Assembly (NCBI GenBank): GCA_003858485.1
Contig: RQYD01000022.1
Span: 1 to 64,000, forward strand
Direction of reading: 5' to 3'
DNA: 64,000 bases
Origin: Clostridiales bacterium COT073_COT-073
GTDB taxonomy: Bacteria; Bacillota; Clostridia; Lachnospirales; Vallitaleaceae
Made by a program: the position numbers and the translations under genes. Of the stretch, positions 1 to 10,131 are shown piece by piece. The notes under the pieces are model-generated. The model did no database searches. It saw only the letters and a program-made list of their open reading frames with translations, and was not told the origin of the DNA. The stretch's first letter is position 1, and the number at the start of each line of letters is the position of its first letter.

Positions 1-163
1 CTCGGAGAGCCTTCAGCGATCTATATTTACAGTTTTTTAAGGGGCATTTGTCTCTTTTTTTATTGGCAAACTTTTTCATAAATCACTTGACACTACCCTT
101 AGAGTCTTGATTTTGTAACAGCTCTTTAGCTTATCCTTTCTTTGTTTTTAAACCTAAAAAGTA

Positions 164-1045
164 CTATCTGTTTTTTCTGATTGGATAGGGTTCCTCCCGC
201 ATCAATTGTTCTTTCAACTGTAAATAACTATCATATCGGCTTTGCCAAATCTGACCACTGTCTACTGCCTGCTTGACTGCACAGCCCGCTTCCTTATCAT
301 GCAGGCAATCCAAAAACTTACACTGCACAGCATAGTCGGCAAATTCCGGAAAGTAATGGCGAATTTGGCGATACTCAAGCTCCTGTAAGTCCAAAGAAGT
401 AAAACCGGGGGTGTCAACAATAAAGCTCCTTTGATCGAGCGGAATTAAATTGACATGCCGGGTGGTATGTTTGCCCCGTCCGATTTTCTGACTGACATCA
501 CCAATTTCCATAATAATTTCCGATTGCCATAAGTTAACCAGAGTCGATTTCCCGACCCCGGAAGGTCCGGCCAGCGCTGTGGTTTTTCCGGCCAGCAGTT
601 TTCTTAAATCATGCAGGTCTGACTGATGTGCCGAAAAAACATGAACCGGATAGCCAATTACCTGATATTTTTCAACAAAATCAATGGTTTGATTCTGCAA
701 ATCCGATTTATTAAAACCAATTATGACCGGCAATTTTTTTTGCTCCAGCATCACCAAAAAGCGATCCAATAAATTGAAATTTGGTTTAGGATTTTCCAAG
801 GCAAACAATAGTAAAATTTGATCAATATTCGATACCGGTGGACGAATTAATTCATTCCGGCGGGGTAAAATCTGTGTGATATACCCCTTTCCGGCTTCAC
901 CGGATGGTTCCACTAATACATCATCTCCCACCAGCAAAGTTTCTCCGGTTTTACGAAACAATCCTCTGGCTTTACACTCAATCACATGATTTTCCGTTTG
1001 GACATAATAAAAGCCGCCAATTCCTTTAATAATTTTTCCGTTCAT
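164..1045 (-). CDS. rsgA: ribosome small subunit-dependent GTPase RsgA
   Basis: Circularly permuted GTPase that acts in late 30S subunit maturation in the cytoplasm. The 293-residue protein has an OB-fold-like N terminus. The G motifs then appear in permuted order: G4 NKSD (about 113), G1 GPSGVGKST (about 160) and G3 DTPGF (about 212). A C-terminal zinc site follows, with Cys, Cys, His and Cys in CKFLDCLH and the next GC (about 242-255). The length is normal. It is the last gene of the priA-to-rsgA cluster; its ATG is separated from the prkC stop by one base, so coupling with the kinase is likely. The same order is known in Bacillus. No clear terminator is seen in the 163 bases after its stop. 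Confidence 0.96.
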   Translation of the reverse strand: MNGKIIKGIGGFYYVQTENHVIECKARGLFRKTGETLLVGDDVLVEPSGEAGKGYITQILPRRNELIRPPVSNIDQILLLFALENPKPNFNLLDRFLVMLEQKKLPVIIGFNKSDLQNQTIDFVEKYQVIGYPVHVFSAHQSDLHDLRKLLAGKTTALAGPSGVGKSTLVNLWQSEIIMEIGDVSQKIGRGKHTTRHVNLIPLDQRSFIVDTPGFTSLDLQELEYRQIRHYFPEFADYAVQCKFLDCLHDKEAGCAVKQAVDSGQIWQSRYDSYLQLKEQLMREEPYPIRKNR

Positions 1046-1046
1046 C

Positions 1047-2948
1047 CTATTCCTCAGTAAAAATTAATTGTCTGGTATATTGTTTCACTCCATCCAAATA
1101 AACCGTTAAAATCTCGGTACCAGTTCCCTCTGCAGATAAAGTCAGCGGAAATTCATCAATTTTTACTTCCCTCTCCAAAATAATTTTTTCGCTATTATTT
1201 TGAGTCAAAGTAACTTTGAGAATTCCGGATTCCTGAGTTGGTCCAAAAGGCGAATTCACCCGAAATTCCAATTTATTTTGAATAAATTCTTTGCCCAGAC
1301 TAACTGACAGGTCAATTGGTGAACCTTTAACCACTTTATTTTTAGGCGCAATGCTCATCATAATGACACGTCCCTTTTCATACTGATCATTATAAGTTTC
1401 AATCACATTAACAATAAAGCCCAGCTCTGTTAATTTAGCAATTGCTTCCTGTTTAGGGTGATTAAGCAAATCAGGCACTTCTTCTAACTTCACTTCTGCG
1501 CCCTTACTCACATAAATGGTGACAATTCCCCCTTTGGGCAAAAGCGTATCGGCTGCCGGCAGCTGCCGGAATACATTGCCGATCGCAGCAATATCATCAT
1601 TTTCTAAAATACGCTCTGTCACAAATCCCTGTTCCAGCAATTTCTTTTCAGCTTCCGTGTAATTGAAATTAAGAACATTTGGTACCGGTCGTTCTTCCAC
1701 GCCTTTGCTGACGATCACCCCAATAATCGAATCTTCTTTTACACTTTCATTGGCATTTACATCCTGCTCTACAATATGTCCTCTTAAAATGGTATCATGA
1801 TAAACATAACCATCAACAGCATACTTTAAATGAGGATAGCGGATGGCCAGATCCTCCACATTCATATTCACCAAATTAGGCACCTGAACCATATTAGGAA
1901 TCCAGTTTTTAATATTGTTTGACACAATAACAGTGGTTGCAATTGCCACCACCACAAAAGCCAGGAGCACTGCCGACCATTTAATATACTTCTCATAGGG
2001 ATCTTTTTCACCGCCAAAGTCCTGGTACTCCGACTTACTCCAAATTTGCTTAATGTCATTCTTAGGAATCATTAAGGTCGGATTAGAATCACTGTCTACA
2101 TTTGTATATTTAATAATTTCCTCGGGATGCTGATAGGCTGTTTTTAAAGCTGACAGCATTTCTTTAGCAGTTGAGTAACGGTTAATCGTTTTCTTTTCGG
2201 TTGCTTTTTTGATGATGGTTTCAAAATTCTGACTAATTTCCGGATTACGCTCACAAATTCCCGGAATTTGACCATCAATATGCATTAACGCAATATTTAC
2301 CGGATTATCTCCATTATAAGGAACCTCACCAATTGCCATCTCATACATGGTAATTCCCAATGAATAAATATCACTGCATTCTTTCGGAACCAAACCCCGA
2401 ACCTGTTCGGGTGATACATAGTGAACCGAACCGGTCAATTCCTGATTCATATCCACTGTTTTATCAGTAATAATATGAGCAATTCCAAAATCCATTACCT
2501 TGATTTTATTATTTTTAGTCCAAAATATATTTTGCGGCTTGATATCACGATGAATAATATGGTTGTGATGGGCATGCGAAAGAGCCGCCAAGACACTGGA
2601 AGCCACATGGTATATTTCCGCTTCGCTTAATACCCCTTTTTCCTTAATTACTTTTTTAAGGGTTTTTCCTTCTAAGTATTCCATTACAATATAATGAAAA
2701 TCTTCTTCATCACCAACATCATAAACAGCCACAATATTGGGGTGAGACAAACTGGCCGCTGCCTGAGCTTCAACTTTAAAACGCTTTACTAAATTTTCAT
2801 CTTCACACAATTCCGATTTTAGGATTTTAATAGCCACAAAGCGGTTGAGCTTATGGCATTTAGCTTTATAGACATCAGACATTCCGCCGGTACCGATATT
2901 TTTTAAAATCTCATAGCGGTTGTTGATTAAATCTCCTTTTTTCAGCAT
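1047..2948 (-). CDS. prkC: PASTA-domain serine/threonine protein kinase PrkC/Stk1
   Basis: Membrane eukaryotic-type Ser/Thr kinase that senses muropeptides or lipid II through extracellular PASTA repeats. The N-terminal kinase domain (about 10-270) shows the glycine loop GTGGMSDVY, the AIKIL lysine (Lys41), catalytic HRDIKPQN and DFG. One transmembrane helix lies at about 323-345. It is followed by three PASTA-like repeats (about 355-555) and a C-terminal Ig-like tail of about 70 residues. The total of 633 residues is typical. Its start overlaps the phosphatase gene prpC by 7 bases, the usual coupled kinase/phosphatase pair. Confidence 0.96.
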   Translation of the reverse strand: MLKKGDLINNRYEILKNIGTGGMSDVYKAKCHKLNRFVAIKILKSELCEDENLVKRFKVEAQAAASLSHPNIVAVYDVGDEEDFHYIVMEYLEGKTLKKVIKEKGVLSEAEIYHVASSVLAALSHAHHNHIIHRDIKPQNIFWTKNNKIKVMDFGIAHIITDKTVDMNQELTGSVHYVSPEQVRGLVPKECSDIYSLGITMYEMAIGEVPYNGDNPVNIALMHIDGQIPGICERNPEISQNFETIIKKATEKKTINRYSTAKEMLSALKTAYQHPEEIIKYTNVDSDSNPTLMIPKNDIKQIWSKSEYQDFGGEKDPYEKYIKWSAVLLAFVVVAIATTVIVSNNIKNWIPNMVQVPNLVNMNVEDLAIRYPHLKYAVDGYVYHDTILRGHIVEQDVNANESVKEDSIIGVIVSKGVEERPVPNVLNFNYTEAEKKLLEQGFVTERILENDDIAAIGNVFRQLPAADTLLPKGGIVTIYVSKGAEVKLEEVPDLLNHPKQEAIAKLTELGFIVNVIETYNDQYEKGRVIMMSIAPKNKVVKGSPIDLSVSLGKEFIQNKLEFRVNSPFGPTQESGILKVTLTQNNSEKIILEREVKIDEFPLTLSAEGTGTEILTVYLDGVKQYTRQLIFTEE

Positions 2949-3691
2949 AAGTCATCCTCGCTTTCCTTAGCGTTTTTTACCACTACCACTGTAATATTAT
3001 CACTGCCGCCATTGGCCAGTGCAGTATCCAGCAACCTTTGTGCCAAAGCCGATATATTATCTTCCTGCCGAAAAATTTCTTCCATCGCCTGACGCCGGAT
3101 AAAATTGCTTAAGCCGTCACTGCAAAGCATAATGATATCACCGTTTTTAATTGCATCGGTATAAGTATCGACCTGAATGATCGGTTCCATCCCAATTGCC
3201 CGTAAAATTAAATTCCGTTTTTCATGGCTAAATGCTTCTTCTTCAGTAATTACGCCTTCCTCCTGTAATTTTTGAACAAGCGAATGATCTTTTGTCAGTT
3301 TTTGCAAGCTGCCATCCCGGTACAAATATGCCCGGCTATCGCCAACATTAGCAATTTGATAATAATCATCAAAAATGCTGGCCGCAATCAAAGTAGAGCC
3401 CATTTCATACAGCTTATTAATCGTTTTGCCATAAACCTGGACTTCTTCATTTGCTTGCTCAAAAGCATTTTTTAATAAATCCGCCGATATTTCTGCAGGT
3501 GCATTTTGACAATAAGCCACTGTCGCATCAACTGCAATCTTAGATGCCATATCTCCTGCTGCATGTCCACCCAATCCATCTGCCACAATAAATAAATTCG
3601 GAAGCGCTCCAATGGCTGATGTACTTACAAAATAACTATCTTCATTGACCATTCGATGATTCCCGATATCCGTCAATCCTATTGCTTGCAT
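2942..3691 (-). CDS. prpC: PP2C-family protein phosphatase PrpC/Stp1
   Basis: Cytosolic metal-dependent Ser/Thr phosphatase that reverses PrkC phosphorylation. The 249 residues carry the PP2C metal-binding motifs in order: NEDSYF (about 17), ADGLGGHAAG (about 38), GDSRAY (about 118), CSDGLSNF (about 192) and GGSDNITVV (about 230). Length is normal for the bacterial stand-alone family. The 5' end overlaps rlmN by 13 bases and the 3' end overlaps prkC by 7 bases, so the three are probably translated together. Confidence 0.96.
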   Translation of the reverse strand: MQAIGLTDIGNHRMVNEDSYFVSTSAIGALPNLFIVADGLGGHAAGDMASKIAVDATVAYCQNAPAEISADLLKNAFEQANEEVQVYGKTINKLYEMGSTLIAASIFDDYYQIANVGDSRAYLYRDGSLQKLTKDHSLVQKLQEEGVITEEEAFSHEKRNLILRAIGMEPIIQVDTYTDAIKNGDIIMLCSDGLSNFIRRQAMEEIFRQEDNISALAQRLLDTALANGGSDNITVVVVKNAKESEDDLC

Positions 3692-4719
3692 ATTTCTTCC
3701 TCTTTTTTCCTGAGTTGGCCACAGGCCGCATCAATATTTTTACCTAATGTTCTTCGTAGTGATACCGGTATTCCGGCTTTTTCCAAATAATTTTTAAATG
3801 CATATTGCCGCTTTTTATCCGGTGCCTTTTGATTTCGATCTGCAACCGGGTTAATTGGAATCAGATTAATATGACATAATAATCCTTTACAAAAACCAAT
3901 CAAGGCATCGGCATCAACCATTTGATCGGTTTTATTTTCAATCAATCCATACTCAAAGGTAATTCGCCGATTTGTTTTACTAATATAATACTGACAGGCA
4001 CTTTTTAATGTTTCCAAATCATACTTTCTGGCAATTGGCATAATTTCTGCCCGTTTTTCCTGCCTTGCCTGATGTAAACTGACTGCCAAATTAATCTGGG
4101 TTTTTAAGTCAGCAAATTCTTTGATTTTATCAGCTAATCCACAGGTTGATACTGTAATATGCCGGCTGCCCAAATTTCGGCCATGCGGATGATTAATCAA
4201 TTCCACAAACCTTAAAAACTCAGAATAATTATCAAAAGGCTCACCCATACCCATAATTACTACGGAATGGACCGGTCCGGAATTTCTCTCAATTTCATAA
4301 ATTTGCATCAGCATTTCAGCTGCACTTAAATTTCGATTTAGTCCACCCAAAGTAGAAGCGCAAAAAGTACAACCCATCCGGCAGCCGATTTGTGAAGAAA
4401 TACATACCGAACTGCCATGCTCATATACCATTTTAACAGTTTCAGCATATTCGCCATCGCCAAATCGATACAACATTTTCTGTGTTCCATCCTGATGATC
4501 GGTCTGTGTCCGAACCACTTCAATCTGCGGAATTTGTGTCTGACTTTTTAATTTTTCCCGAAGCGGTTTGGACAAATTACTCATTTCATCAAAACTGGTC
4601 ACCTGCTTTTGGTGCAGCCACTCAAAAATTTGAAGTGCCCGAAACTTCTTTTCCCCTAATTCAGTTAATACATCTTCCAATTCCATGAGTGTATAGTTCA
4701 GCAAATTTATTTTTGACAT
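3679..4719 (-). CDS. rlmN: dual-specificity 23S rRNA/tRNA adenine-C2 methyltransferase RlmN
   Basis: Radical-SAM enzyme that makes 2-methyladenosine at A2503 of 23S rRNA and A37 of some tRNAs. The 4Fe-4S motif CRMGCTFC is intact (about 115-122), as are the SAM-region MGMGEPFDN and the C-terminal catalytic cysteine in AACGQLRK. Two in-frame ATGs exist. The upstream one (4728) has GATAGG directly abutting it, while the one at 4719 has AGGATGG five bases upstream, so I prefer 4719 (346 residues). It overlaps prpC. Confidence 0.94.
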   Translation of the reverse strand: MSKINLLNYTLMELEDVLTELGEKKFRALQIFEWLHQKQVTSFDEMSNLSKPLREKLKSQTQIPQIEVVRTQTDHQDGTQKMLYRFGDGEYAETVKMVYEHGSSVCISSQIGCRMGCTFCASTLGGLNRNLSAAEMLMQIYEIERNSGPVHSVVIMGMGEPFDNYSEFLRFVELINHPHGRNLGSRHITVSTCGLADKIKEFADLKTQINLAVSLHQARQEKRAEIMPIARKYDLETLKSACQYYISKTNRRITFEYGLIENKTDQMVDADALIGFCKGLLCHINLIPINPVADRNQKAPDKKRQYAFKNYLEKAGIPVSLRRTLGKNIDAACGQLRKKEEEICKQ

Positions 4720-4743
4720 TGAATCCATCCTATCTTTTTTATT

Positions 4744-6105
4744 CTATAGTGTTTTTCGTAATTTTGCAATAAAAAATCCATGAAGACTTTGTGGCAATAT
4801 CTGTAACATTTGATTTTGCCATATCATCTCTCCGTTCTTCTCCATTTGTTTAGCATTTTCTCCCTGAAAGATCGGATCATCAGCAATTGAACACAAGCTG
4901 AATTCCGGATGCTTTTGTAAAAATTTTTCAACCATCAGCCGGTTTTCAGCAGACAGAATTGTGCAAGTGCTGTAAAACAAAGTCCCGCCGTTTTTTACAT
5001 ATTTAGCTGCCTGTTCCAGAATTTGAGATTGAATTTGATTGAGCTCATTAATGGCTGACTGATTAATTCGGTATTTAATCTCCGGCTTGCTGCCAATAAC
5101 TCCCAGGCCTGAGCATGGAACATCTGCCAATACACAATCGGCTTCTTTTTTTTCAGGGTCAAAAAGAGTTGCGTCTTGAACACTAATCTGTAAATTAGCC
5201 AATTTTAATCTATTCTTATTTTCTTTAATTTTTTGTGCCTTTTCCGGGCTGACATCTGTTGCCATAATTTGACTATCCGGTAATAAAACCGCCAAATGAG
5301 TCGATTTTCCCCCCGGAGCTGCACATAAATCATAAACTGATTTGGGCTGATCAGCCGCTGCCAAATGCCCCACCAACATAGAGGCTTCATCCTGAATTTG
5401 TAAATATCCTTGTTGGAAAATACTTTCTTGTTCAATATTTCCATAATATTTACAAACCCGATCAAATAAAATACCCTGACCAACAATCCGCTTGGAACTT
5501 TGCAAAAACCCCCGGACTGATGCAGCTGCCTGCTGATCCGGTGTAATAAAGCGCAAAGTCAATGGTTTTTCTTTTAATGATTCAGCCAGAATTTTTTCAA
5601 CAATTTTCGGCGAATACTCCTTTAACAATAAATCAATCAATTCCTGCGGAAAAGAATATGCAACTTTCCAATTTTTTTGGTCTTTCAGTCGGGAAATTTC
5701 ATTTAAAATTTTTGCTTTTTGATTGGCAATCTGATGCAAGACTGCATTAGTAAAAGCTACTGCTTGAAATTGTTTTTGCTTTTTCACTAACTCGACGCCT
5801 TCGTTGACAATAGAATATTCAGGTATCTTGTCCATATACATAATTTGGTAAACCGACAACCGCAAAATATTTAAGACATTGGCAGCAATTTTCTTTAAGC
5901 GCAAACTAGAATTAGCCCTGATCACATAATCCAGTGTATACTCTCTTTCTGCTACCCCCTGAACCAAGCGCTTGATCATTGCTTTTTGAACTGTATTTAA
6001 ATAAGGATATTCTACCATTTTCCGCATATAAATAGTTTTAATAAAATGATTGTCCGAGCGCTCCATCAAAATCTCCAGCGCAATCTCTCTTTCCTTTTTT
6101 ACCAT
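4744..6105 (-). CDS. rsmB: 16S rRNA (cytosine-C5) methyltransferase RsmB
   Basis: SAM-dependent m5C methyltransferase acting on 16S rRNA position 967. The 453 residues begin with a NusB-like RNA-binding helical domain (about 1-140). A linker and the Rossmann methyltransferase domain follow, with motif I DLCAAPGGKS (about 261), motif IV DVPCSG (about 327) carrying one conserved Cys, and STCTI (about 382) carrying the second. Length is normal. It lies 15-25 bases upstream of rlmN in the same operon and follows fmt across a hairpin-containing spacer. Confidence 0.95.
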   Translation of the reverse strand: MVKKEREIALEILMERSDNHFIKTIYMRKMVEYPYLNTVQKAMIKRLVQGVAEREYTLDYVIRANSSLRLKKIAANVLNILRLSVYQIMYMDKIPEYSIVNEGVELVKKQKQFQAVAFTNAVLHQIANQKAKILNEISRLKDQKNWKVAYSFPQELIDLLLKEYSPKIVEKILAESLKEKPLTLRFITPDQQAAASVRGFLQSSKRIVGQGILFDRVCKYYGNIEQESIFQQGYLQIQDEASMLVGHLAAADQPKSVYDLCAAPGGKSTHLAVLLPDSQIMATDVSPEKAQKIKENKNRLKLANLQISVQDATLFDPEKKEADCVLADVPCSGLGVIGSKPEIKYRINQSAINELNQIQSQILEQAAKYVKNGGTLFYSTCTILSAENRLMVEKFLQKHPEFSLCSIADDPIFQGENAKQMEKNGEMIWQNQMLQILPQSLHGFFIAKLRKTL

Positions 6106-6155
6106 CTTCCATCCTTACTTTCGTCATGCCTAAAATTTTCCCTTTACAAACGCCG

Positions 6156-6184
6156 AAAAAGAATGCAGATGCCGCATTCTTTTT
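6156..6184. terminator. symmetric hairpin between fmt and rsmB
   Basis: Perfect inverted repeat AAAAAGAATGC (6156-6166) and GCATTCTTTTT (6174-6184) with a 7-base loop. It has a T tract on either strand, so it could act as an intrinsic terminator or attenuator after fmt and before rsmB. Confidence 0.7.
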
Positions 6185-6197
6185 GCTAAAAGTCAAA

Positions 6198-7133
6198 CTA
6201 ACGATTTAAAAATTGTCCGGCTGACATCTGGTGACCATTTAAAAAACTGGCAACACTCATTCGTTTTTTGCCCTCTTGCTGCAATTCCTGAATCAATAAT
6301 GATCCTTTGCCACATGCAACCTCAATCCCGGATTCACTTACCTGCAAGATCTCTCCGGCTTCTCCCTTTCGGATATCAGCCGGCAAAGGCACAGCCTTCC
6401 AAATTTTCAAAATTTTCCCCTGCCAATAAGTGAAGGCACTTGGCCAGGGATTCATTCCCCGAATTTGCCGGTCAATTTCAAATGGTGTGGTACTCCAACG
6501 AATTTTTCCCATTTCTTTGGTGATTTTACCAGCATAAGAAACCGCTTCTTCCTTTTGCGGCTGGGCAATGATGCTGCCAACTGTCAAACCGGCTAAAGTA
6601 TCCAGGCAAAGCCGGGCACTGATTTGGGCCAACTGATCATGCAGATCGCCGGCAGTTTCATTTCCATTTAAGTCAATTTCCGCTTTTAATAGCATATCTC
6701 CGGTATCAAGACCGGCATTCATTTGCATGGAAGTCACACCGGTTTTACTTTCTCCGGCTAAGATAGCGGCTTGAATTGGCGAGGCTCCCCGAAATTTAGG
6801 CAACAAAGAAGCATGTAAATTGATACAGCCGCCCGGATAAGCTGCCAGTACAGTCGGCGGCAAAATCAAGCCATAGGCAATCACCACTGCCAAATCAGCA
6901 TTATGTTCAGTAAATTCCGTTACTGTGGCTTCTTCTTTAAAATTTACCGGTTGATAGATCGGTATATGAAATTCCTCAGCCAGCGCTTTGACCGGTGTAA
7001 TTTCCATTTTTTTGCCTCGTCCTTTTGGTTTATCCGGTTTGGTATAAACGGCAATGACCTCATGCTCAGAATCAATCAACGCCTGCAAAGTCGGCACACT
7101 ATATTCCGGTGTGCCCATAAAAACTATCTTCAT
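6198..7133 (-). CDS. fmt: methionyl-tRNA formyltransferase
   Basis: Transfers the formyl group of 10-formyl-THF to initiator Met-tRNA. The 311 residues start with FMGTPEYSVP. They contain the catalytic segment NLHASLLPKFRGASP (Asn and His at about 106 and 108) and the catalytic Asp in DTGDML (about 142), followed by the C-terminal OB-like tRNA-binding domain. Length is normal. It is paired with def just upstream, giving both ends of the N-formylmethionine cycle. A spacer of 157 bases with a small hairpin separates the two. Confidence 0.97.
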   Translation of the reverse strand: MKIVFMGTPEYSVPTLQALIDSEHEVIAVYTKPDKPKGRGKKMEITPVKALAEEFHIPIYQPVNFKEEATVTEFTEHNADLAVVIAYGLILPPTVLAAYPGGCINLHASLLPKFRGASPIQAAILAGESKTGVTSMQMNAGLDTGDMLLKAEIDLNGNETAGDLHDQLAQISARLCLDTLAGLTVGSIIAQPQKEEAVSYAGKITKEMGKIRWSTTPFEIDRQIRGMNPWPSAFTYWQGKILKIWKAVPLPADIRKGEAGEILQVSESGIEVACGKGSLLIQELQQEGKKRMSVASFLNGHQMSAGQFLNR

Positions 7134-7164
7134 CTTTCATTCCTTTATTTGTCATATGATATCC

Positions 7165-7182
7165 GTCAAAAAATCTTTTGAC
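7165..7182. other. small hairpin in the def-fmt spacer
   Basis: Perfect inverted repeat GTCAAAA/TTTTGAC with a 4-base loop, just downstream of def. It is too short and poorly tailed to be called a terminator with confidence. The rest of the 157-base spacer shows nothing else I recognise. Confidence 0.35.
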
Positions 7183-7290
7183 TCTATCACCTATTTACTT
7201 CCGCCTTTGCTTCATCCAAATTATCTCCCGGTACCGTCTCTTATTAATCATCTAAGATCTGCCGCTGATAAATTTTCCGCTCTGCTGCCC

Positions 7291-7782
7291 CTAACAAATT
7301 TCTCCGTCGTTTTCATCAATTTCTTCTTCCAGAACTGGTTCGTCCTCCATAATGTCAATAAAGAGCTGGCCATTTAAATGGTCATTTTCATGAAAAATTG
7401 CTCTGGCAAATAAGCCCTCCGCTTCAATGATTTCTTCATCACCATTGATTGTTTGCGTTTTCACTTTAACCCGCATTGGCCGAATCACATAACCACGTTC
7501 GCCAGGAATACTTAAACAGCCTTCCACTCCTTTTTGAATCTCCTCACTGACTTCAATAATTTCCGGATTAATAAAGGCAATTGGCCCTTCCCCGACGTCA
7601 ATTACAAAAACCCGCTTTAAAATACCAATTTGAGGTGCCGCTAAGCCAACTCCATTTTCAGCATACATGGTTTCAATCATATCATCTATTAAAATTTTCA
7701 GTTTGTCATTTATTACTTTTACTTCCTTGGCGCGCTTACGCAAAACTTCATCGCCCATTGTTCTGACTATTCGTAATGCCAT
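7291..7782 (-). CDS. def: peptide deformylase
   Basis: Metalloenzyme that removes the formyl group from nascent proteins. The three family motifs are complete in 163 residues: GVGLAAPQIG (about 44), EGCLSIPG with the metal-binding Cys (about 87), and HENDHLNG with the two metal-binding His and catalytic Glu (about 130). The acidic C-terminal tail is ordinary for this family. It follows priA and precedes fmt, as in Bacillus. Confidence 0.97.
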   Translation of the reverse strand: MALRIVRTMGDEVLRKRAKEVKVINDKLKILIDDMIETMYAENGVGLAAPQIGILKRVFVIDVGEGPIAFINPEIIEVSEEIQKGVEGCLSIPGERGYVIRPMRVKVKTQTINGDEEIIEAEGLFARAIFHENDHLNGQLFIDIMEDEPVLEEEIDENDGEIC

Positions 7783-7837
7783 ATTTTATCCTTTCTTGCT
7801 TCTTTATCATATAACTGTCTTCCAGGCATTTACCCTT

Positions 7838-10063
7838 TTAATTTAAAAACTGCGGATTAATATCCAAATACAAAGTAAAACCTGATTTCTCCACTTTCTT
7901 ATTATATAGGTATTTCATTAGAAAAGTCAACTCCTTATGTCGATTGGCTTTTAACAATATTATTTTGCGGTAAGTATCAGCTATTTTAAATAAATAGGGG
8001 GTACTCGGACCCAAAACTTCAATTTCCCATTTGTTTCGCTCAATCAACTGCTTTAGCTCTTTGGCTAATTCCTTAATCATAATTGTTAACTCGTTTTCCG
8101 ATCCATGCGCTACCATTATCTCTAATATTTCACAGTAGGGCGGATTTTTCAGAAGTTTACGATAAACGATTTCTTCCTGGTAAAATGCCTGATAATCCTG
8201 TTTCATTCCAGCTTGAATAGCAAAATGCTCTGGCGAATAGCTTTGCAAAAAAGCCCTGCCCGGTTTATTGCCACGGCCGGTCCGTCCAATTACCTGAGTC
8301 AGAAGTTGAAAAGTCCGCTCACTGGCCCGAAAATCATCAGTATAAAGTCCTTGGTCAACTGCCAGTACTCCTACTACTGTCACATTATGAAAATCCAGAC
8401 CCTTGGCAATCATCTGAGTGCCCACTAAAATTCCACTTTCCGCCTTAGCAAATTCCTGAAGTTTTTTATCATGGCCATGCTTGGAACGAGTGGTATCATA
8501 ATCCATCCGTATAATCGATACTTCCGGAAACTTTTTTTTCAATTCACTTTCAATCTTTTGTGTTCCCATTCCAAATGCTTTTAAATATGGGCTTTCACAC
8601 TCCGGACATATTTTTTGCATAGTTTTTTGATAACCACAATGATGGCAAACCATCATCACCGGCTCTTTATGATATGTCATGGGCATTTCGCAATGTGGAC
8701 ATTTATAAACAAAACCACATTTCCGACAGGAAACAAATTTGGCATAACCACGCCGGTTATTTAGTAAAATTACCTGTTCCTTACGCTCCAAGGCCTCAAT
8801 TATTGCCTTTTCCAAGGCCATGCTTAAAAATGAACGATTACCGGCTTCCAATTCCCGGCGCATATCAATCACTTCAACCATAAGCGGCCAGTTATTTAAG
8901 GCTTTGTGGTTCAAATTATGCAGTCGGAAGCGCTGGTTAAGGGCATAATAATAACTTTCCACTGCTGGTGTGGCACTACCTAAAATTACAGGAATATCAT
9001 AAATTTTACCCATTTTAGCAGCTACTTCTGTAGTTTGAAATTTCGGCATAAAATCAGATTTATAGCTACTTTCATGTTCTTCATCAACAATAATTAAACC
9101 TAAATTCCGGATTGGGGCAAATAGCGCCGAGCGCGGCCCAATCATGATCCGACTTTCTCCTTTTCTGGCTCTTTCCCATTCTGCCAGCTTTTCTCCCTCT
9201 GACAACCGACTATGAAACAAACCAATAATCTGGCCAAAGCGCTGTAAAAAACGACGAACCAGAGCAAAAGTCAAAGCAATTTCCGGAAGCAACACAATTG
9301 CTGTTTTTCCCTGACTTAAAACATCTTCAATCAGCTTAAAATAAACTTCCGTCTTGCCGCTGCCGGTTACACCATGAATTAAATGAATCCCATGAAAATC
9401 ATTTTTAATCGCTGAATATACTGCCAATTGTTCAGTATTTAAATCAATTGGTTCAATTTTTATTTCTGTATCTTGTAAATAGGGGCTCAGAGCTGAAGCA
9501 ACGATTTCACGACAACCAATGATACCATCTTTCACCAAGGTATCCAAAATTCCTTTACTATAAAAGCTTTGCTCACTCAATGGCGGCAGTTCCCTGCCAT
9601 GAACGGACATAAAATATTCCAGCAGATCTAATCGTTTTTGATATTTTCCATTCCTTAACTTTTGACAATATGTGTCAATCTGCTTAGCATCTGCTTTTAG
9701 ATAATAACTGATCTGTTTTTTTGACCGAACCTGAAAAGATGGAGGCAGCATTAATTTAATTACTGAAGCTAGCGTGGCCACATAATATTGTTTCATCCAA
9801 AGTGCCAGCTCAATTTGTTCCGGTGTCAGAAAATGCTCCCCGGAAACCGATAAAATTTGTTTTAACTCGAACTCAGCTTCCGGCTTTTCTACCTCCGTTT
9901 CAATTACAAAAGCTTTTTGCACTGTATTCCTGCGTCCAAATGGAATTTGTACAATTGAGCCGATTTCAACTTCCGCATTCAAAGCAGGTGGAACTGCATA
10001 AGTAAACAGTCGGTCCAGTGCTTTGGCTGTTGAAATTGTTGCTACATTAATATATTTCATCAT
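7838..10063 (-). CDS. priA: primosomal replication restart helicase PriA
   Basis: Superfamily 2 DNA helicase that reloads the replisome at stalled forks. An N-terminal 3'-end-binding domain is followed by Walker A GVTGSGKTEVY, DEEH box, four paired zinc-binding cysteine motifs (CRKC, CPHC, CHHC, CPEC) and helicase C-terminal motifs with QVIGRTGRG. The open frame extends upstream to 10150, but that part lies inside a terminator hairpin. TAGGAGAG nine bases upstream of the ATG at 10063 (or 12 bases from the next ATG at 10060) supports the shorter start, giving about 741 residues. Confidence 0.94.
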   Translation of the reverse strand: MMKYINVATISTAKALDRLFTYAVPPALNAEVEIGSIVQIPFGRRNTVQKAFVIETEVEKPEAEFELKQILSVSGEHFLTPEQIELALWMKQYYVATLASVIKLMLPPSFQVRSKKQISYYLKADAKQIDTYCQKLRNGKYQKRLDLLEYFMSVHGRELPPLSEQSFYSKGILDTLVKDGIIGCREIVASALSPYLQDTEIKIEPIDLNTEQLAVYSAIKNDFHGIHLIHGVTGSGKTEVYFKLIEDVLSQGKTAIVLLPEIALTFALVRRFLQRFGQIIGLFHSRLSEGEKLAEWERARKGESRIMIGPRSALFAPIRNLGLIIVDEEHESSYKSDFMPKFQTTEVAAKMGKIYDIPVILGSATPAVESYYYALNQRFRLHNLNHKALNNWPLMVEVIDMRRELEAGNRSFLSMALEKAIIEALERKEQVILLNNRRGYAKFVSCRKCGFVYKCPHCEMPMTYHKEPVMMVCHHCGYQKTMQKICPECESPYLKAFGMGTQKIESELKKKFPEVSIIRMDYDTTRSKHGHDKKLQEFAKAESGILVGTQMIAKGLDFHNVTVVGVLAVDQGLYTDDFRASERTFQLLTQVIGRTGRGNKPGRAFLQSYSPEHFAIQAGMKQDYQAFYQEEIVYRKLLKNPPYCEILEIMVAHGSENELTIMIKELAKELKQLIERNKWEIEVLGPSTPYLFKIADTYRKIILLKANRHKELTFLMKYLYNKKVEKSGFTLYLDINPQFLN

Positions 10064-10131
10064 TTTTTCCAGCTCTCCTATTCCATGCAAATCCGCTTTA
10101 ACTTCCTGATAAATATTTTTAAGGGATAGCC

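Noticed and set aside
33-60. Similarity of the first bases (TTTTTTAAGGGGCATTT) to the mgsA-side hairpin at 54873
   Set aside because: Only about 15 bases match and the second arm of the hairpin is missing here; likely chance.
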